From Episyrphus balteatus (taxonomy: Eukaryota; Arthropoda; Insecta; Diptera; Syrphidae): a DNA stretch of 64,000 nt. The stretch spans positions 121,029,551 to 121,093,550 of the forward strand of contig NC_079135.1 in assembly GCF_945859705.1 (NCBI RefSeq), in the 5' to 3' direction. The translations under genes were made by a program, and so were the position numbers. The notes under the pieces are model-generated. The model worked only from the letters and a program-made list of their open reading frames with translations, did no database searches and was not told where the DNA came from. The first letter of the stretch is position 1, and the number at the start of each line of letters is the position of its first letter. Of the stretch, positions 34,901-42,695 are shown piece by piece.

Positions 34901-37900
34901 GAAATATTTATCTACTTTTTAGTACTTAAAACTACTTTGATCTACTTTGCTATACTGAAAAAGTAGTTCAAAGCAGCTTTAAGTACTAAAAAGTAGATAA
35001 ATATTTCCAAAGGAACGCAGCTAATCTCGAATAGACTAACGAAATTTTTAAATTATACATTGAATCATTATAAAATTATAAATCTACATATATACAAAAA
35101 AAATAAAATTATTTATTAACATTATTTAATTAGTTAAAAAATACAAGTTTAACATATTTTTGAATGAGTTTCAACTCAAATGGAAATTAAAATCTATATT
35201 ATTTGACACATTATTAATCTCCCTAACACTGCGAGTCATAGGTTCATTAAACGCATAATTTACTCTATGAACGTTTTTGCGGAATAAGGTTCGAATTCTT
35301 AGTTCTCTAGAAGGAGCGTAAAGATCAATCAGCGATAACAAATAAGGACAATCAATATGATATGATAAAATATCACTGACAAAATTTATAGCAACCATCT
35401 TACGGCGGTTTTCTAATGTTGCTGACATCTAACGTTATACGAAGGCATTTCAATGTTTGTGTACTACAAATCTTGTACATTTTTTTTTGACATTTTCTAT
35501 TCTTGTAATATGAACATTGTAATGAGGATTCCACACTACGCAGCAATATTCCAGGACCGATCTAACATACGAAACATAAAGGGCCCCAGACATGCAGTTC
35601 GGTTTTCGGGAGAAGCACTCCACACTGCATCCGCTCATGAAGTTCCACCAAGACATCACCTCAGCTTTAAACAACAATCAAGCTACCGTCGCATGCTTTC
35701 TGGATGTCGAGAAAGCATTTGACAGCGTATGGATAGATGCCCTTATCCATAAACTTCATTTAATAAGCTTTCCTTTGGCACTAATTAAAATTATTTTTTC
35801 TTTTCTCACTTCCAGAAACTTTTTTGTGCAAGTGGAGGATCGGAAATCACCAATGAAAGTCATTCGAGCTGGAGTTGCTCAAGGATCCAAACTTGGCCCC
35901 TTTCTATACAGCATCCTGACATCAGACCAACCACCTGCAAGTGAGTGCGAGAACCTGCTTTACGCGGACGATTCACTCACATACTGCAAGTCCATCTCGC
36001 CAAACATAGCTGCCAGGAAAGTCGGAGCTCACATTCGGAAACTGTATGAGTTCTACAGTAAATGCGGTATCCGGATCAACTCATCCAAGTCGGAACTATT
36101 GTGCCTTAGACGGTCAGGAGGAAGAGGCAGTCGATCGGCTGGAAGCTGCAGAAGCATAACATTCACCCTTCCAGATGGAACTAGATTGCCAGCCAAACGC
36201 AGCGCCAAGTACTTAGGAATCAACTTTAACGAGCTCCTCAGATTCAACAATCACTCCCGTTTGGTCCTCAAAAAAGCCAACTTTGCCTTCCATCGCCTTC
36301 ACCCTCTGATGAAAAAAAGAACAGGATTAAGTCAACCAACGAAAATCTTGATCTACAGCCTCTGCGACCTGTCATTGCCTACAGCTTTCCGGTATGGTAT
36401 ACCATCTCCAAGACAGCCATGAAGGAACTACAAATGTTCGAGAGAAAAATACTGAGGATGTGCACCGGACTTTACTTCGATCGACAGCGACAAAAATACT
36501 ACAGCAACAAGAGACTCTACGAGGAAGCAAAAATCATACCACTGGACAAGTATCTACTGCGATCGGCGAAGATACTTGTAGGAAATATCGCCAACCACCC
36601 CAATCAGCTGATGAGAAGAATGATAGCCCAACAACGACATCCGGAACCTAGGTACCTTTGCGCTTTGGATATACTGGATGAGCACATAATTTCAATGGAC
36701 AACGAAGAAGCAGTTAACTTTTACGCCGACACCCAGTCGACACACTATCGTGGCTAAACGCCAATCAAACCAACCCAACTCAACCAACCCCACAACTGGA
36801 CATCCGGGTCTGAACACCCCGAGGACAACCTAGTCAGCAGACTTTTTAAATTAAGTTTATCCATGTATAATATTTATTTATATTTTATAACTTAGTCATT
36901 GTATAAGGTTAGGCCCCTTCTGTGCCAACAAAATTTTATATCAACCAATGTATCTTAGAAATAAGTTAATTTTAAGTCAATTGTAAATAACAAGTTCAAT
37001 AAACTAAATTGAAAATTGAAAAATTGAACATAAAGGGCTTTTAGAGTGTATGGGTCCCTAAGACCAAACGAATTACGAAAAATAAAAACCCAACATAGTG
37101 TTGGCTTTGTTCACTTTAAAAGAAATATTAAAGAATTTTGTTATTGTTTTTAGCACTTCCATTTTTGATGCGTACCTACTTAAACGAATGACACAAAAAA
37201 AAACTTCAATTTTATGAATAAAATTCGTCGAAGTCCTGTAACAGCTAAAATTTGTTAGTAGGATTCAAAATTTTTGTCTGGAATTTTATCATCATACCAC
37301 CCTCAATAAAGTCCATTATTAGTCTCTTCCTAAATACCAAAGGTTTAGGAGAAACGGTGAGAAAATGATTGAAAAAAAGGCTGTATTTAAACGAATGAAA
37401 CGAAGTGTATATTCTGGAGACACAAACCCCGAAACAACAACGTCAATAATTACTGTACATCTAAAATTTAATACGAATAATGGGGAAATACAGACTTTAT
37501 TATGCGAAACAAAAGATTTGTTATTCGCAGTGAATCTTGCATACCCTGTACCCCTTCTACTCATGAACGCTTCATCATATTACAAAACAAACAAAAACTA
37601 CAAAACAAATTTTAAACTTTTTTCAAAACATGTTTCTCTTTGATCCCATTTAACATATAAAAAGATTATTATATTTATTATGCAATTACTTTACAATTGC
37701 AAGTGTTTTTTTTTTTTACTCACCTGAAAATGCTTTAAAGCGTGCTGATTCTTTGACCTTCCACACAATTGTGTGCCACATTTAAGACACAGCCACAATG
37801 TCTTATCATATTCAAACATATCCCCAGTCTCATCTTCCACCGCTGCTCCAGAATCCGATGGAACTGTTGCAACTTGTTTATTATTGGCCTTTTCACATTC

Positions 37901-38089
37901 TGAACAAGTGTCAGTCACAATACCGATCGCTTTGAGGCACTTCCTCAAACGTGTCGGATCGACAGACTTTTTAATATGTGTACAATCTCTCGAGGATCCT
38001 GTCCCCGTGCCATTTGGTGGCTTTTCATCACACGACTCAGTCGAGTAATCTTCGCCACCATGCGGATCAGTTTGGCGCTTCTTCTTCAT
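21830..38089 (-). CDS. Usp16-45: Ubiquitin carboxyl-terminal hydrolase, USP16/USP45 type (whole gene, six coding exons)
   Basis: A deubiquitinating cysteine protease (peptidase family C19). Six coding exons at 38089-37724, 27506-26947, 26884-26748, 26689-26572, 26516-25846 and 22995-21830 join in frame to 1005 residues with GT-AG junctions. Domains in order: ZnF-UBP (about residues 36-165; C101-L-K-C104, a His-rich HALKH and W-C-Y-A-C), Cys box GNTCFFNA with predicted catalytic Cys281, a long acidic/low-complexity Ser/Thr/Ala-rich insertion (about 440-720), finger-type cysteines (about 750-782), His box GGHYTAY with His880, and YYVSDS with Asp980. This architecture matches animal USP16, which removes ubiquitin from histone H2A, and USP45. 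The ATG at 38089 is the first in frame and sits in AAAACATG context; the resulting KKKR N-terminus resembles that family. Intron 1 (10.2 kb) holds receptor exons and transposons. A C19 catalytic set is complete, so the enzyme is probably active. Confidence 0.93.
23098..23737. mobile_element. Foldback element in USP intron 5
   Basis: Left and right arms are inverted copies. One pair reads TGCATTTCTGAGAAAACGGC (left) and GCCGTTTTCTCAGAAATGCA (right), and a second pair carries AAATGGTACA and TGTACCATTT. The outer ends are TAGTCTA / TAGACTA with TAA on both sides. Arms are imperfect at the extremities. No coding capacity. Confidence 0.65.
23880..25830 (-). pseudogene. Decayed Jockey-clade-like non-LTR retrotransposon
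   Basis: Minus-strand translation gives, in order and with stops and frameshifts, typical reverse-transcriptase pieces: NYRPIAKLSVIPKLFE (near 25500), NQHGFTKVGP (near 24835), GMPQG (near 24580), LIYADDVTI (near 24420, the YADD catalytic box) and SILEYACQVLSP (near 24070). It lies in the same orientation as the host gene, in its last intron, and is interrupted by a TIR element (24868-25432). It is inactive. Clade assignment is from motif style only. Confidence 0.85.
24868..25432. mobile_element. TIR element inserted in the non-LTR relic, TTA duplication
   Basis: Ends are GGGCCATTTTTTT and AAAAAAATGGCCC, inverted. Both sides carry TTA (24865-24867, 25433-25435). Removing the 565 bp and one TTA makes the retrotransposon frame run from the segment ending ...CFYVK to SIIVPNQHGF, so this is a genuine insertion later than the relic. 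The interior has several GTTGA/TCAAC phrases but no transposase. Confidence 0.88.
25846..26516 (-). CDS. Usp16-45: USP16/45 exon 5
   Basis: The acceptor is TTTTTAG|ATCT, the donor is AATG|GTAAG (phase 1). It encodes GQLLSTLxC-type core (FRGFLVSTLQCQDC) followed by a lysine-rich and then Ser/Asp/Thr/Ala-rich low-complexity insertion that ends in an acidic DSLDDDENG stretch. Confidence 0.9.
26572..26689 (-). CDS. Usp16-45: USP16/45 exon 4
   Basis: The acceptor is TATTTCAG|GAGG, the donor is GTCAG|GTAAAA. It encodes GVYNPSKLF to QHDSHELLRHLLESVR, which is the conserved QQDSxELL region (QDA box) of C19 proteases. Confidence 0.9.
26748..26884 (-). CDS. Usp16-45: USP16/45 exon 3
   Basis: The acceptor is TTTCTTAG|ATTT, the donor is CTGGAG|GTCAGT, phase 2 in and phase 1 out. 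It encodes the segment after the Cys box (ILPGGTFKF to ALEELQSG). Confidence 0.9.
26947..27506 (-). CDS. Usp16-45: USP16/45 exon 2
   Basis: The acceptor is a T-rich tract then CAG|ACACC (phase 0); the donor is GAAGA|GTAAGA (phase 2). It encodes the end of the ZnF-UBP (TPHSDSH then EIWCYAC, as expected from USP16), a Pro-rich loop and the Cys box ANLGNTCFFNAVMQCL. Confidence 0.93.
28461..28864 (+). mobile_element. 5'-truncated non-LTR retrotransposon tail with 15-bp TSD
   Basis: A 404-bp insert flanked by identical 15-bp copies of ATTTCTGTGGCCAAA (28446-28460 and 28865-28879). The plus strand encodes a retroelement C-terminus: RLSWYCHVQRRDPENPVKKA, then KKKGRPKKSW and EACRRFLRSTRRTPQA. A frame runs through 28463-28786, and the insert ends in a GAA-rich 3' tail. 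The perfect duplication and mostly open frame indicate a fairly recent, dead-on-arrival copy. Confidence 0.88.
28922..28968. repeat. TAA trinucleotide microsatellite
   Basis: About 15 uninterrupted ATA/TAA units, just upstream of receptor exon A and just downstream of the non-LTR insertion. Length would be highly polymorphic. Confidence 0.95.
29048..29885 (+). CDS. Gustatory-receptor-like exon A (partial, first coding exon)
   Basis: Encodes 279 residues plus one base of a seven-transmembrane insect chemoreceptor-type protein. Seen: N-terminal IFRFFGYFPISI (a Gr-like start of TM1), several hydrophobic segments (about 36-58, 70-85, 135-160, 170-195, 250-270), conserved FWKLYIKVRS, AQFILYMELI and NWSMVAHLLRGYVRV. 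Reading ends at GGTGG|GTAAGT, phase 1. The region carrying TM7 and the TYhhhhQF signature of gustatory receptors is missing, and direct readthrough stops within two codons. It is a close paralogue of 31742-32606 with the same last phase, suggesting alternative first exons sharing 3' exons (as known for fly Gr39a and Gr28b) or broken genes. It lies in a protease intron on the opposite strand. The ligand is unknown. The ATG at 29048 aligns with the paralogue. Confidence 0.75.
30052..30323. mobile_element. piggyBac-type MITE, copy 2
   Basis: Ends are CCCTCTGTCGGC and GCCTACAGAGGG with TTAA on both sides (30048-30051, 30324-30327). The 272-bp interior matches copy 1 at 8323-8563 with a small additional segment. 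It sits 160 bp after the exon A splice donor, where a downstream exon or intron of the receptor would lie. Confidence 0.88.
30751..30832 (-). repeat. tRNA-derived (SINE-like) segment
   Basis: On the minus strand the segment reads like a tRNA gene half. It has a box-B-like GGTTCGATCCG (30765-30775), and a box-A-like AGCACAGTGATATGATAAGG about 45 bases upstream. It is followed on the minus strand by a poly-T run (poly-A on +, 30737-30750). It does not fold obviously into a full cloverleaf, so I read it as a tRNA-derived repeat, not a functional tRNA. Confidence 0.5.
31742..32606 (+). CDS. Gustatory-receptor-like exon B (partial, first coding exon)
   Basis: Encodes 288 residues plus one base, paralogous to exon A: LVRIFGYFPISI, FWNLYIKLRS, LQFILYMEII and NWSMIFNLLRGYTRI occur at matching positions. 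The ATG at 31742 (MYDDDTGDGD) gives the N-terminus that aligns best; the open frame extends upstream only from a GTG. Reading ends at CAATAG|GTGAGT, phase 1 as in exon A, with an in-frame stop three codons after the donor. The C-terminal TM7 region is not found downstream before the TIR element at 32647 or the Tc3-like relic. No internal stops, so it has been under constraint until recently. Which receptor subfamily it belongs to is not decided. Confidence 0.75.
32647..32863. mobile_element. TIR element with palindromic CACGTG ends, copy 1
   Basis: The left end CCCTATTCTGCTATTCGATT leads to TCACGTGAA, and the right end TTCACGTGAA... leads to TCGAATAGCAGAATATGG. About 217 bp. Homologous to 42209-42424 (217 and 216 bp). 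It lies 40 bp past the exon B donor. Confidence 0.8.
34020..34830 (+). pseudogene. Tc3-like transposase relic (Tc1/mariner superfamily)
   Basis: Translating across frames and stops on + recovers the DDE transposase blocks. These are KIRWGREWHQVVFSD near 34235 (first Asp), FDGPDGYNLYFHDERKEE near 34290 (Tc3 style), VMVGGAVS near 34385, NAPIHTAKL near 34540, and SPDLNIMENVWGWFSRKVYE near 34620 (third acidic residue, here within SPDLN/ENVW). Stops and frameshifts make it inactive. The terminal repeats are not recognised. Confidence 0.85.
34887..35021. mobile_element. 135-bp palindromic MITE (GCTGCG family), copy 1
   Basis: Arm GCTGCGTTCCTTTGGAAATA, then TTTATCTACTTTTTAGTACT and TAAAACTACTTTGA, returns inverted at the right end almost perfectly with a small central loop. 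TA flanks both sides. Homologous to 40598-40733. No coding capacity. The transcript would form a long, almost perfect hairpin. Confidence 0.9.
35171..35572 (-). pseudogene. Older non-LTR retrotransposon relic, 3' part
   Basis: Minus-strand pieces include LYVSYVRSVLEYCCVVWNPH, then HITRIENVKKKCTRF and ENRRKMVAINFVSDILSY, the C-terminal region of Jockey-like reverse transcriptases. The upstream part continues at 37039-37130 after a younger insertion. Same style and strand as the relic at 23880-25830. Confidence 0.85.
35585..37026 (+). mobile_element. 5'-truncated Jockey-like non-LTR insertion with 12-bp TSD
   Basis: A 1442-bp insert between identical AACATAAAGGGC copies (35573-35584 and 37027-37038). 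The plus strand encodes a reverse transcriptase from QFGFREKHST (just at the truncation) through CFLDVEKAFDSVW, GVAQGSKLGP and LLYADDS, then a shifted frame (36419-36757) for the C-terminus. The 3' end is AT-rich with AATAAA-like sequence and a short imperfect A/T tail. One frameshift near 36415 and the truncation make it dead on arrival. It interrupts the older relic of opposite orientation. Confidence 0.9.
37039..37130 (-). pseudogene. Older non-LTR relic, separated 5' part
   Basis: The minus strand reads VNKANTMLGF-like sequence and then RDPYTLKAL (with shifts), which joins YVSYVRSVLEY at 35572 once the 1442-bp insert and one duplicated 12-mer are removed. This proves the order of events. 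Confidence 0.75.
37724..38089 (-). CDS. Usp16-45: USP16/45 exon 1
   Basis: Encodes residues 1-122: a basic start, an acidic/Ser-rich linker and the first half of the ZnF-UBP (C-L-K-C-G then H-A-L-K-H-F). The donor is CAG|GTGAGT at phase 0. The open frame upstream of the ATG begins at TTG, not ATG, so 38089 is the chosen start. Confidence 0.92.
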
Positions 38090-39024
38090 GTTTTTTGTTC
38101 TCTTTTGTTTTTCTTTTCTACTTTTAACAAAATGCAACTGATTTCCTCGATTCAATTCAAGAAAGTTTTGTTATCAGTTCGGATTACATTTACTTTAAAA
38201 ATCAGAAAAAAGAAAAAGACAAAAATACGTAAGAAACAAAATGAAAACAAAGAAAAAGAGAATTTGAATAAAAAACTGCTGCCTGGAAAAATGGAAGCAA
38301 CTTTGGGACAAAGTCGTCTTCTTACATAAATCTAACACAATTTTTGTTAGCAAAAATTTACTGCAGCAAAAATTTGTGTTAAATAAAAGAAAAAAAATAT
38401 TTTAAAAAAAAATGTAACTTAATGAGGTTAAGTTCACACACGTCTGCAGGCAGCAGAGCGATTAGCAAAAAGTAGCAAGAAGCAGAAGCACCACTTCTGT
38501 GCTCTGTGCTTTTGCTGGTTGGTGCTGCTGCTGCAATGCAGGTATTCAAGTCAAGTCTTCGTTCGTTCGTCGACTCGAAATTTAAAGCAAAAAAAAAAAG
38601 TCAAGGAGGAACCTTGAATTTTTTTTTTTCTTTTTTCAATCAATTTTTAAGTGAATATAAAATTGATATTTCACTTTAAATAACTGACTCACCGTTGTAG
38701 GGAAAGTATTCGAAAAATATTTAATGGAAAATCTTTAATAAATTGAATAGGAAATTAATAAATTTAACATTTTTTTCGTGGAGGAAAAGAAAAACGTGAA
38801 TTTATAAAAATCACTCTTTGTACCTTTTTTGTTTCTTTTTTTTGTTGGGAGGTATGTGTGTGTGTGTGTGTGCGTGAAAAGTGACATGAGAATTTGAGAT
38901 GGCTTTGAAAAGTTTTGGCAGCACTTGCAGCGTAGTGTGGCGACATCTATGTTTTAATGTTAAAAAACAGTCATGATTAGAGCGGTAGATGTGCAAAAAT
39001 TAGAATGTCGAGTAATAATTATTA
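38090..39024. other. Upstream region of USP16/45
   Basis: Candidate 5' UTR/promoter of the protease gene (minus-strand transcription). It contains a GC-richer, GCAG/GCTG-rich segment at about 38440-38540 and a TG dinucleotide run at about 38854-38873. I see no clear TATA/Inr combination. No other gene. Confidence 0.45.
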
Positions 39025-39436
39025 CCCCGTTTGTATGGCGATTTGAATCCGAATTGAATCAGGATTTAGGTCTATATATACCTGAATCGAATTGAATCCG
39101 GATTTGTCGATCCGATCCGACTCGGGGAGCTGAATCGAATCAAAAATATGCATATATACCTAACGAATTGAATACTCGAGATATAATTTATGATGGAAAT
39201 TGTGTGTGACTGTCTTTTTATTTGCAAATTCACTGTATGTATGTCTAGTGATATCTAGTTTTACTTGCACTTTGTGTTTGGTTAGATTTTTCTAATTTAG
39301 TGCAAATATATTAAAAAGAAAAATTGTGTTTTCGATTCTATTTCAATTCGATTCCTCGATCTGGTATTTCCATATACCTGGATCGAAATTTCGATTCAGT
39401 TTCAATTCGATCTTTAAATCGGTCATACAAACGGGG
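39025..39436. mobile_element. TIR element, CCCCGTTTGTATG ends, TA flanks
   Basis: Ends are CCCCGTTTGTATGGCGATTT and AAATCGGTCATACAAACGGGG, inverted, with TA at 39023-39024 and 39437-39438. The 412-bp interior repeats GATTC/GAATC phrases (GAATCGAAT type) in both orientations and encodes nothing. Confidence 0.85.
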
Positions 39437-39748
39437 TATATATGTTAGAGAAACAACTTATGGCTCATTTACATGAGTAACAACATGACAGTATGAAGAT
39501 ACAAATTTCCGCCTGGTAGAAATTTTACTTTTTCAACATGCTTGAAAGGACAACTTTTACGTGTAGATATACCTCACTAGACTTTTTTCAGTAGGTACAC
39601 GCAAGTAATCAAGAAAATTCAAAGTAAAGAGTATCGTTTAATTTTCCCGACTAACAGTTTCATTGCAAAAAAAAAAACGTATGCCAAATTTTCACACGAA
39701 TTGATCTTAGCCCCACAATATGCCGAGGATCCCGCCAAAGGAGGACCT

Positions 39749-39835
39749 CCCGACAAACAATTTTGGTTCTATAAAGCTTTGCAGATGCAAATGTTGCTTC
39801 TGTAAAGCATTATAGAAGCAAAATTGTTAGTAGGG
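39749..39835. mobile_element. 87-bp hairpin element, copy a
   Basis: Begins CCCGACAAACAATTTTGG and ends CAAAATTGTTAGTAGGG, with two internal near-palindromes of about 24 bp of the GCTTCTxTAAAGCxTTAxAGAAGC type. Flanked by CT on both sides. Exactly 87 bp. Part of a family with copies at 42589, 43028 and 55056 and degenerate copies at 46526, 46660, 59547 and 59865. Confidence 0.88.
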
Positions 39836-39992
39836 CTACCCTCATCGTTAAACCAATTGATAGTTACATTTTCTGAAAGGTAGTGTCTAAGGAAACAATT
39901 GCACCTGGGTTGACTAGCGATATTTTGTCAAGGCATAGGGTTGCCAAGCCTTAAAGTTTATTTTTGCGTAAAAGTTCTAAAAAAAAATAATA

Positions 39993-40436
39993 GGTGTGTT
40001 GTTTATTACCACCGGTCTTAACTGGACAAAAAAAACGCAGTCGGGGCTAAGGAATTTACATGTTAAATGCAACAACACTTTAGCCCCTTGGGCTTAGCTG
40101 TTAAGCCCGGAGAATTCTCTGGGCTTAACTTTTTCAGCAGATTTAAATCTGTGCTACCAACTCCACTTGTTCGTAAATTGTTTAGAATTTGTTTAAAAAC
40201 ATCAAAACTGATGTTTGGAAGGACAATTATTATTTTAAATACTTATTTAATAGTTAGTTGAACTTTTTTTTCAAAAACTCACAAGAAACCCCAAAAGCGA
40301 AAAATATGACAACTTTATATTTTTTTGTGTCAGCTGATTTCGGAACATTTAGTATGCAGTGCTGCCAATTTTTCTCGCTAAGCCCCGAGGCGGTTTTTTT
40401 AACCAGTTAAGCCCGGTGGTAATAAAAAAACACACC
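39993..40436. mobile_element. TIR element, GGTGTGTT / AACACACC ends, TA flanks
   Basis: The left end GGTGTGTTGTTTATTACCAC leads to CGG; the right end starts CCGGTGGTAATAAAAAAACA and ends CACC. Further inward, CTTAACTGG and CCAGTTAAG also match. TA lies on both sides. A 444-bp interior contains the open frame 40067-40261, which has no match to a known family. Confidence 0.85.
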
Positions 40437-40597
40437 TAATATGTCATAGGAAATTTCATTTGAAAATTTTAGTTTTCAGGATTTTTTACAATTTGAAGTT
40501 TGTGTACAAAGGTAAATTTAGAAAAAGAGCAAAAATCTATTTTCTAAGCAAAACGTGATAGAAATAAAATTGAAATTGGAATCGATAGATATTATAA

Positions 40598-40733
40598 GCT
40601 GCGTTCCTTTGGATATATTTATCTACTTTTTAGTACTTAAAACTACTTTGAATTACTTTTGCTATACTGAAAAAGTAGTTCAAAGCAGCTTTAAGTACTA
40701 AAAAGTAGATAAATATTTCCAAAGGAACGCAGC
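40598..40733. mobile_element. 136-bp palindromic MITE (GCTGCG family), copy 2
   Basis: Nearly identical to 34887-35021 (GCTGCGTTCCTTTGG and its inverse CCAAAGGAACGCAGC at the ends). TATAA stands on both sides, a possible 5-bp target duplication. It is inserted in the left copy of the local tandem duplication; the right copy (near 41440) lacks it. Confidence 0.9.
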
Positions 40734-42208
40734 TATAAATATATGGAAGCCACAAATGAATGAATAAATTTTATTGAGGCTTAAATAACAAAAATAAAGT
40801 TTTTTTTTTTAATAAAAATTCTTGAAATTAATGAAATTACCACACATACAAATAAAAAATTTTAGAAATCTACAACTTGAGATATGGTCTTTTGAAAGTC
40901 ATGACACTCTCGATATTTGAGAAATAATTCACCAAAAATCAGAATGAAAGATTTTTTAAATAATGTTTAAAAATTAAAATAACTTGACAAGTATCTGTCA
41001 AATTTTTAATTTAACTTACCGTTTTCGCGAAGGATTTTTTTGAAAAAGTACTTATTTTCGTATTTCAATATATTAAAGGAGAAAATCCCGTCATAGGAAG
41101 ACCTATCCACGTCGATATACCAGTTGAAAGCTATATTTTCCTAAAGGTAGTGTCCAATGAAACAGTTTGCACATGGGTTGCATGGCGACATCCTGTCAAG
41201 GCAAAGGGTTTTGATTTTTTTCGACAACACCACCCTGCTTATATGGTAATGTGTTGGAGGTGTAAAAAAAAATTATGTCAGAGAAAATTAAATTTAAAAA
41301 TTTGAATATTCATGATTTTTAGAAATTTGACATTTTAGAATGGGAAGCTGCAGTAAATTTAGAAAAAGGTCAAAAAGCTATTTCCTTAACAAAAAGTGGT
41401 AAAAAAAGATTGATACTGGAATCGATAGATATTGTTTTATTATATAAGTCACACATACGAACCAAAAATGTAAAAAATCTGCTACTCGAGATATGGACGT
41501 GTTTAAAAGTCAAAACCGTGAAATTCGATGTTTGAGAAATAATTCACCAAAAATCAACACAAAAGGTTATTTGAAATAAGGTTTATGTTATTAGAGTGCA
41601 AAAACAAAATAACTTGACACGTATCTGCCAAATTTTTGATTTGACTTAGTTTTTGGCTCCTGTATATTTTATAAGAATTACAGATTTTTTTTCACCGAAA
41701 CAGTTAATTGAATTGTAAAAATTCACAAATTTATTCTTTGTTTTTAATCCTTTCTCTATAGTTTTTTCGCCCACTAGGTATTTCTAGACCAAGCAAAATA
41801 ATACCAAATAATTTTTAACTTTTAGATCGGTCTGCCTGAAGGTTATAATCTGGCAAATTAATTCTGGCGTTTTAGATACTTAAATAACATTATATCAACA
41901 TTTTAGCCATAGGTACCTACTTAAATAATTTAACTTTTTTTAATTCAAAATTAACCGTTTGGTACAGTTTAAACAATAATATACAAATATCTGGTAATAA
42001 TAAATTCATGTTGCAAAAAGTTCAATAAAAATACCTAATGAAAAAAAAATTCTTAAAATGATTTGAAAAATTGATATTTTAACTGTTCCAAGATGAACGC
42101 AGACCAACCCAATCATTTCCACCAGTCAGATGGTCCGTATTAGGTGCGGAAGAGTGAGAGAGATACCATAAATTAACTCTCCAAAACGTTTTTAGCTCTG
42201 AGACTATC

Positions 42209-42424
42209 ACCCGTATTCTGCTATTCGATTAACGTGAAAGTCTAAAATAAGAAGCGTTTAAATGGGGGTTAAAATTAAACTTAAATATTTTTTTTCCTTA
42301 AAATTTCTAAAACAGACAGAAACAACGTTTTGCTTTCGAAATTAAGCTTTTTTTCAAAGCCATGTTGATGTGGTAAAGGAAGGAAATCTTTCGATTCAAG
42401 TGAATCGAATAGCAGAATACGGGT
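42209..42424. mobile_element. TIR element with palindromic ends, copy 2
   Basis: Ends are ACCCGTATTCTGCTATTCGA and TCGAATAGCAGAATACGGGT, inverted, with about 216 bp total. Interior homologous to 32647-32863 (AAGCGTTTAAATGGGGGTTA versus the same with AGGG). No coding capacity. Confidence 0.85.
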
Positions 42425-42429
42425 GTATA

Positions 42430-42695
42430 TTATGAGTTGTTGTTGAAATCAGGTCATATATGTATATCGCCAAAAAACGTGACCAAACACGAGGGCATTA
42501 TCTTTCATTATGACAATGCTCAGCCACATGTTTCAAGACCGATTAAAAAACATTTGAAAACAGCGGCTGGGATGTTTTGGCTCACCCACCCGACAAATAA
42601 TTTTGGTTCTATAAAGCTTTACAGATGCAATTGTTGCTTCTGTAAAGCATTATAGAAGCAAAATTGTTAGTAGGGCACCTCATAGCCCTACCAAA
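42430..42695 (+). pseudogene. mariner transposase fragment interrupted by an 87-bp hairpin element
   Basis: The plus strand encodes a piece of a mariner DD34D transposase: IIFHYDNAQPHVSRPIKKHL with the second catalytic Asp in HYDNA. A 1-bp deletion near 42570 shifts the frame, after which DVLAHPP follows. The 87-bp element (42589-42675) then splits it; the sequence resumes CCTCATAGCCCTACC. The equivalent in mariner is LAHPPYSPD. Only the central portion of the gene survives. Confidence 0.85.
42589..42675. mobile_element. 87-bp hairpin element, copy b (in mariner)
   Basis: Begins CCCGACAAATAATTTTGG and ends CAAAATTGTTAGTAGGG. CA lies on both sides. Deleting exactly 87 bp and one CA restores reading of HPP-xSP in the mariner frame, so this is a direct empty-site demonstration of mobility. 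Confidence 0.92.

Larger units (their letters stand above)
27507..37723 (-). other. Usp16-45: USP16/45 intron 1 (10.2 kb), host of nested exons and transposons
   Basis: Bounded by the exon 1 donor and exon 2 acceptor described above. Contents in order along + are a 5'-truncated non-LTR insertion, a TAA microsatellite, receptor exon A, a piggyBac-type MITE, a tRNA-like segment, receptor exon B, a TIR element, a Tc3-like relic, a palindromic MITE and a nested non-LTR pair. Unassigned parts (27.5-28.4 kb, 33-34 kb, 37.1-37.7 kb) show nothing recognisable. Confidence 0.88.
39860..41660. repeat. Tandem duplication, left copy invaded by two MITEs
   Basis: The left copy (about 39860-41080) and right copy (about 41105-41660) share GGTAGTGTC...AAACA, GACA/ATATCxTGTCAAGGCA, GAATCGATAGATATT and GAGAAATAATTCACCAAAAA in the same order. 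The left copy is longer because it carries elements at 39993-40436 and 40598-40733. The copies have diverged by perhaps 20-25% by eye, so the duplication is old. Confidence 0.8.

Noticed and set aside
38090..38155. N-terminal extension of USP exon 1
   Set aside because: The frame begins at TTG; the first ATG in good context is at 38089 and gives the family-like start.
40067..40261. 64-codon frame inside a TIR element
   Set aside because: It lies within a non-autonomous element and has no transposase-like motif.
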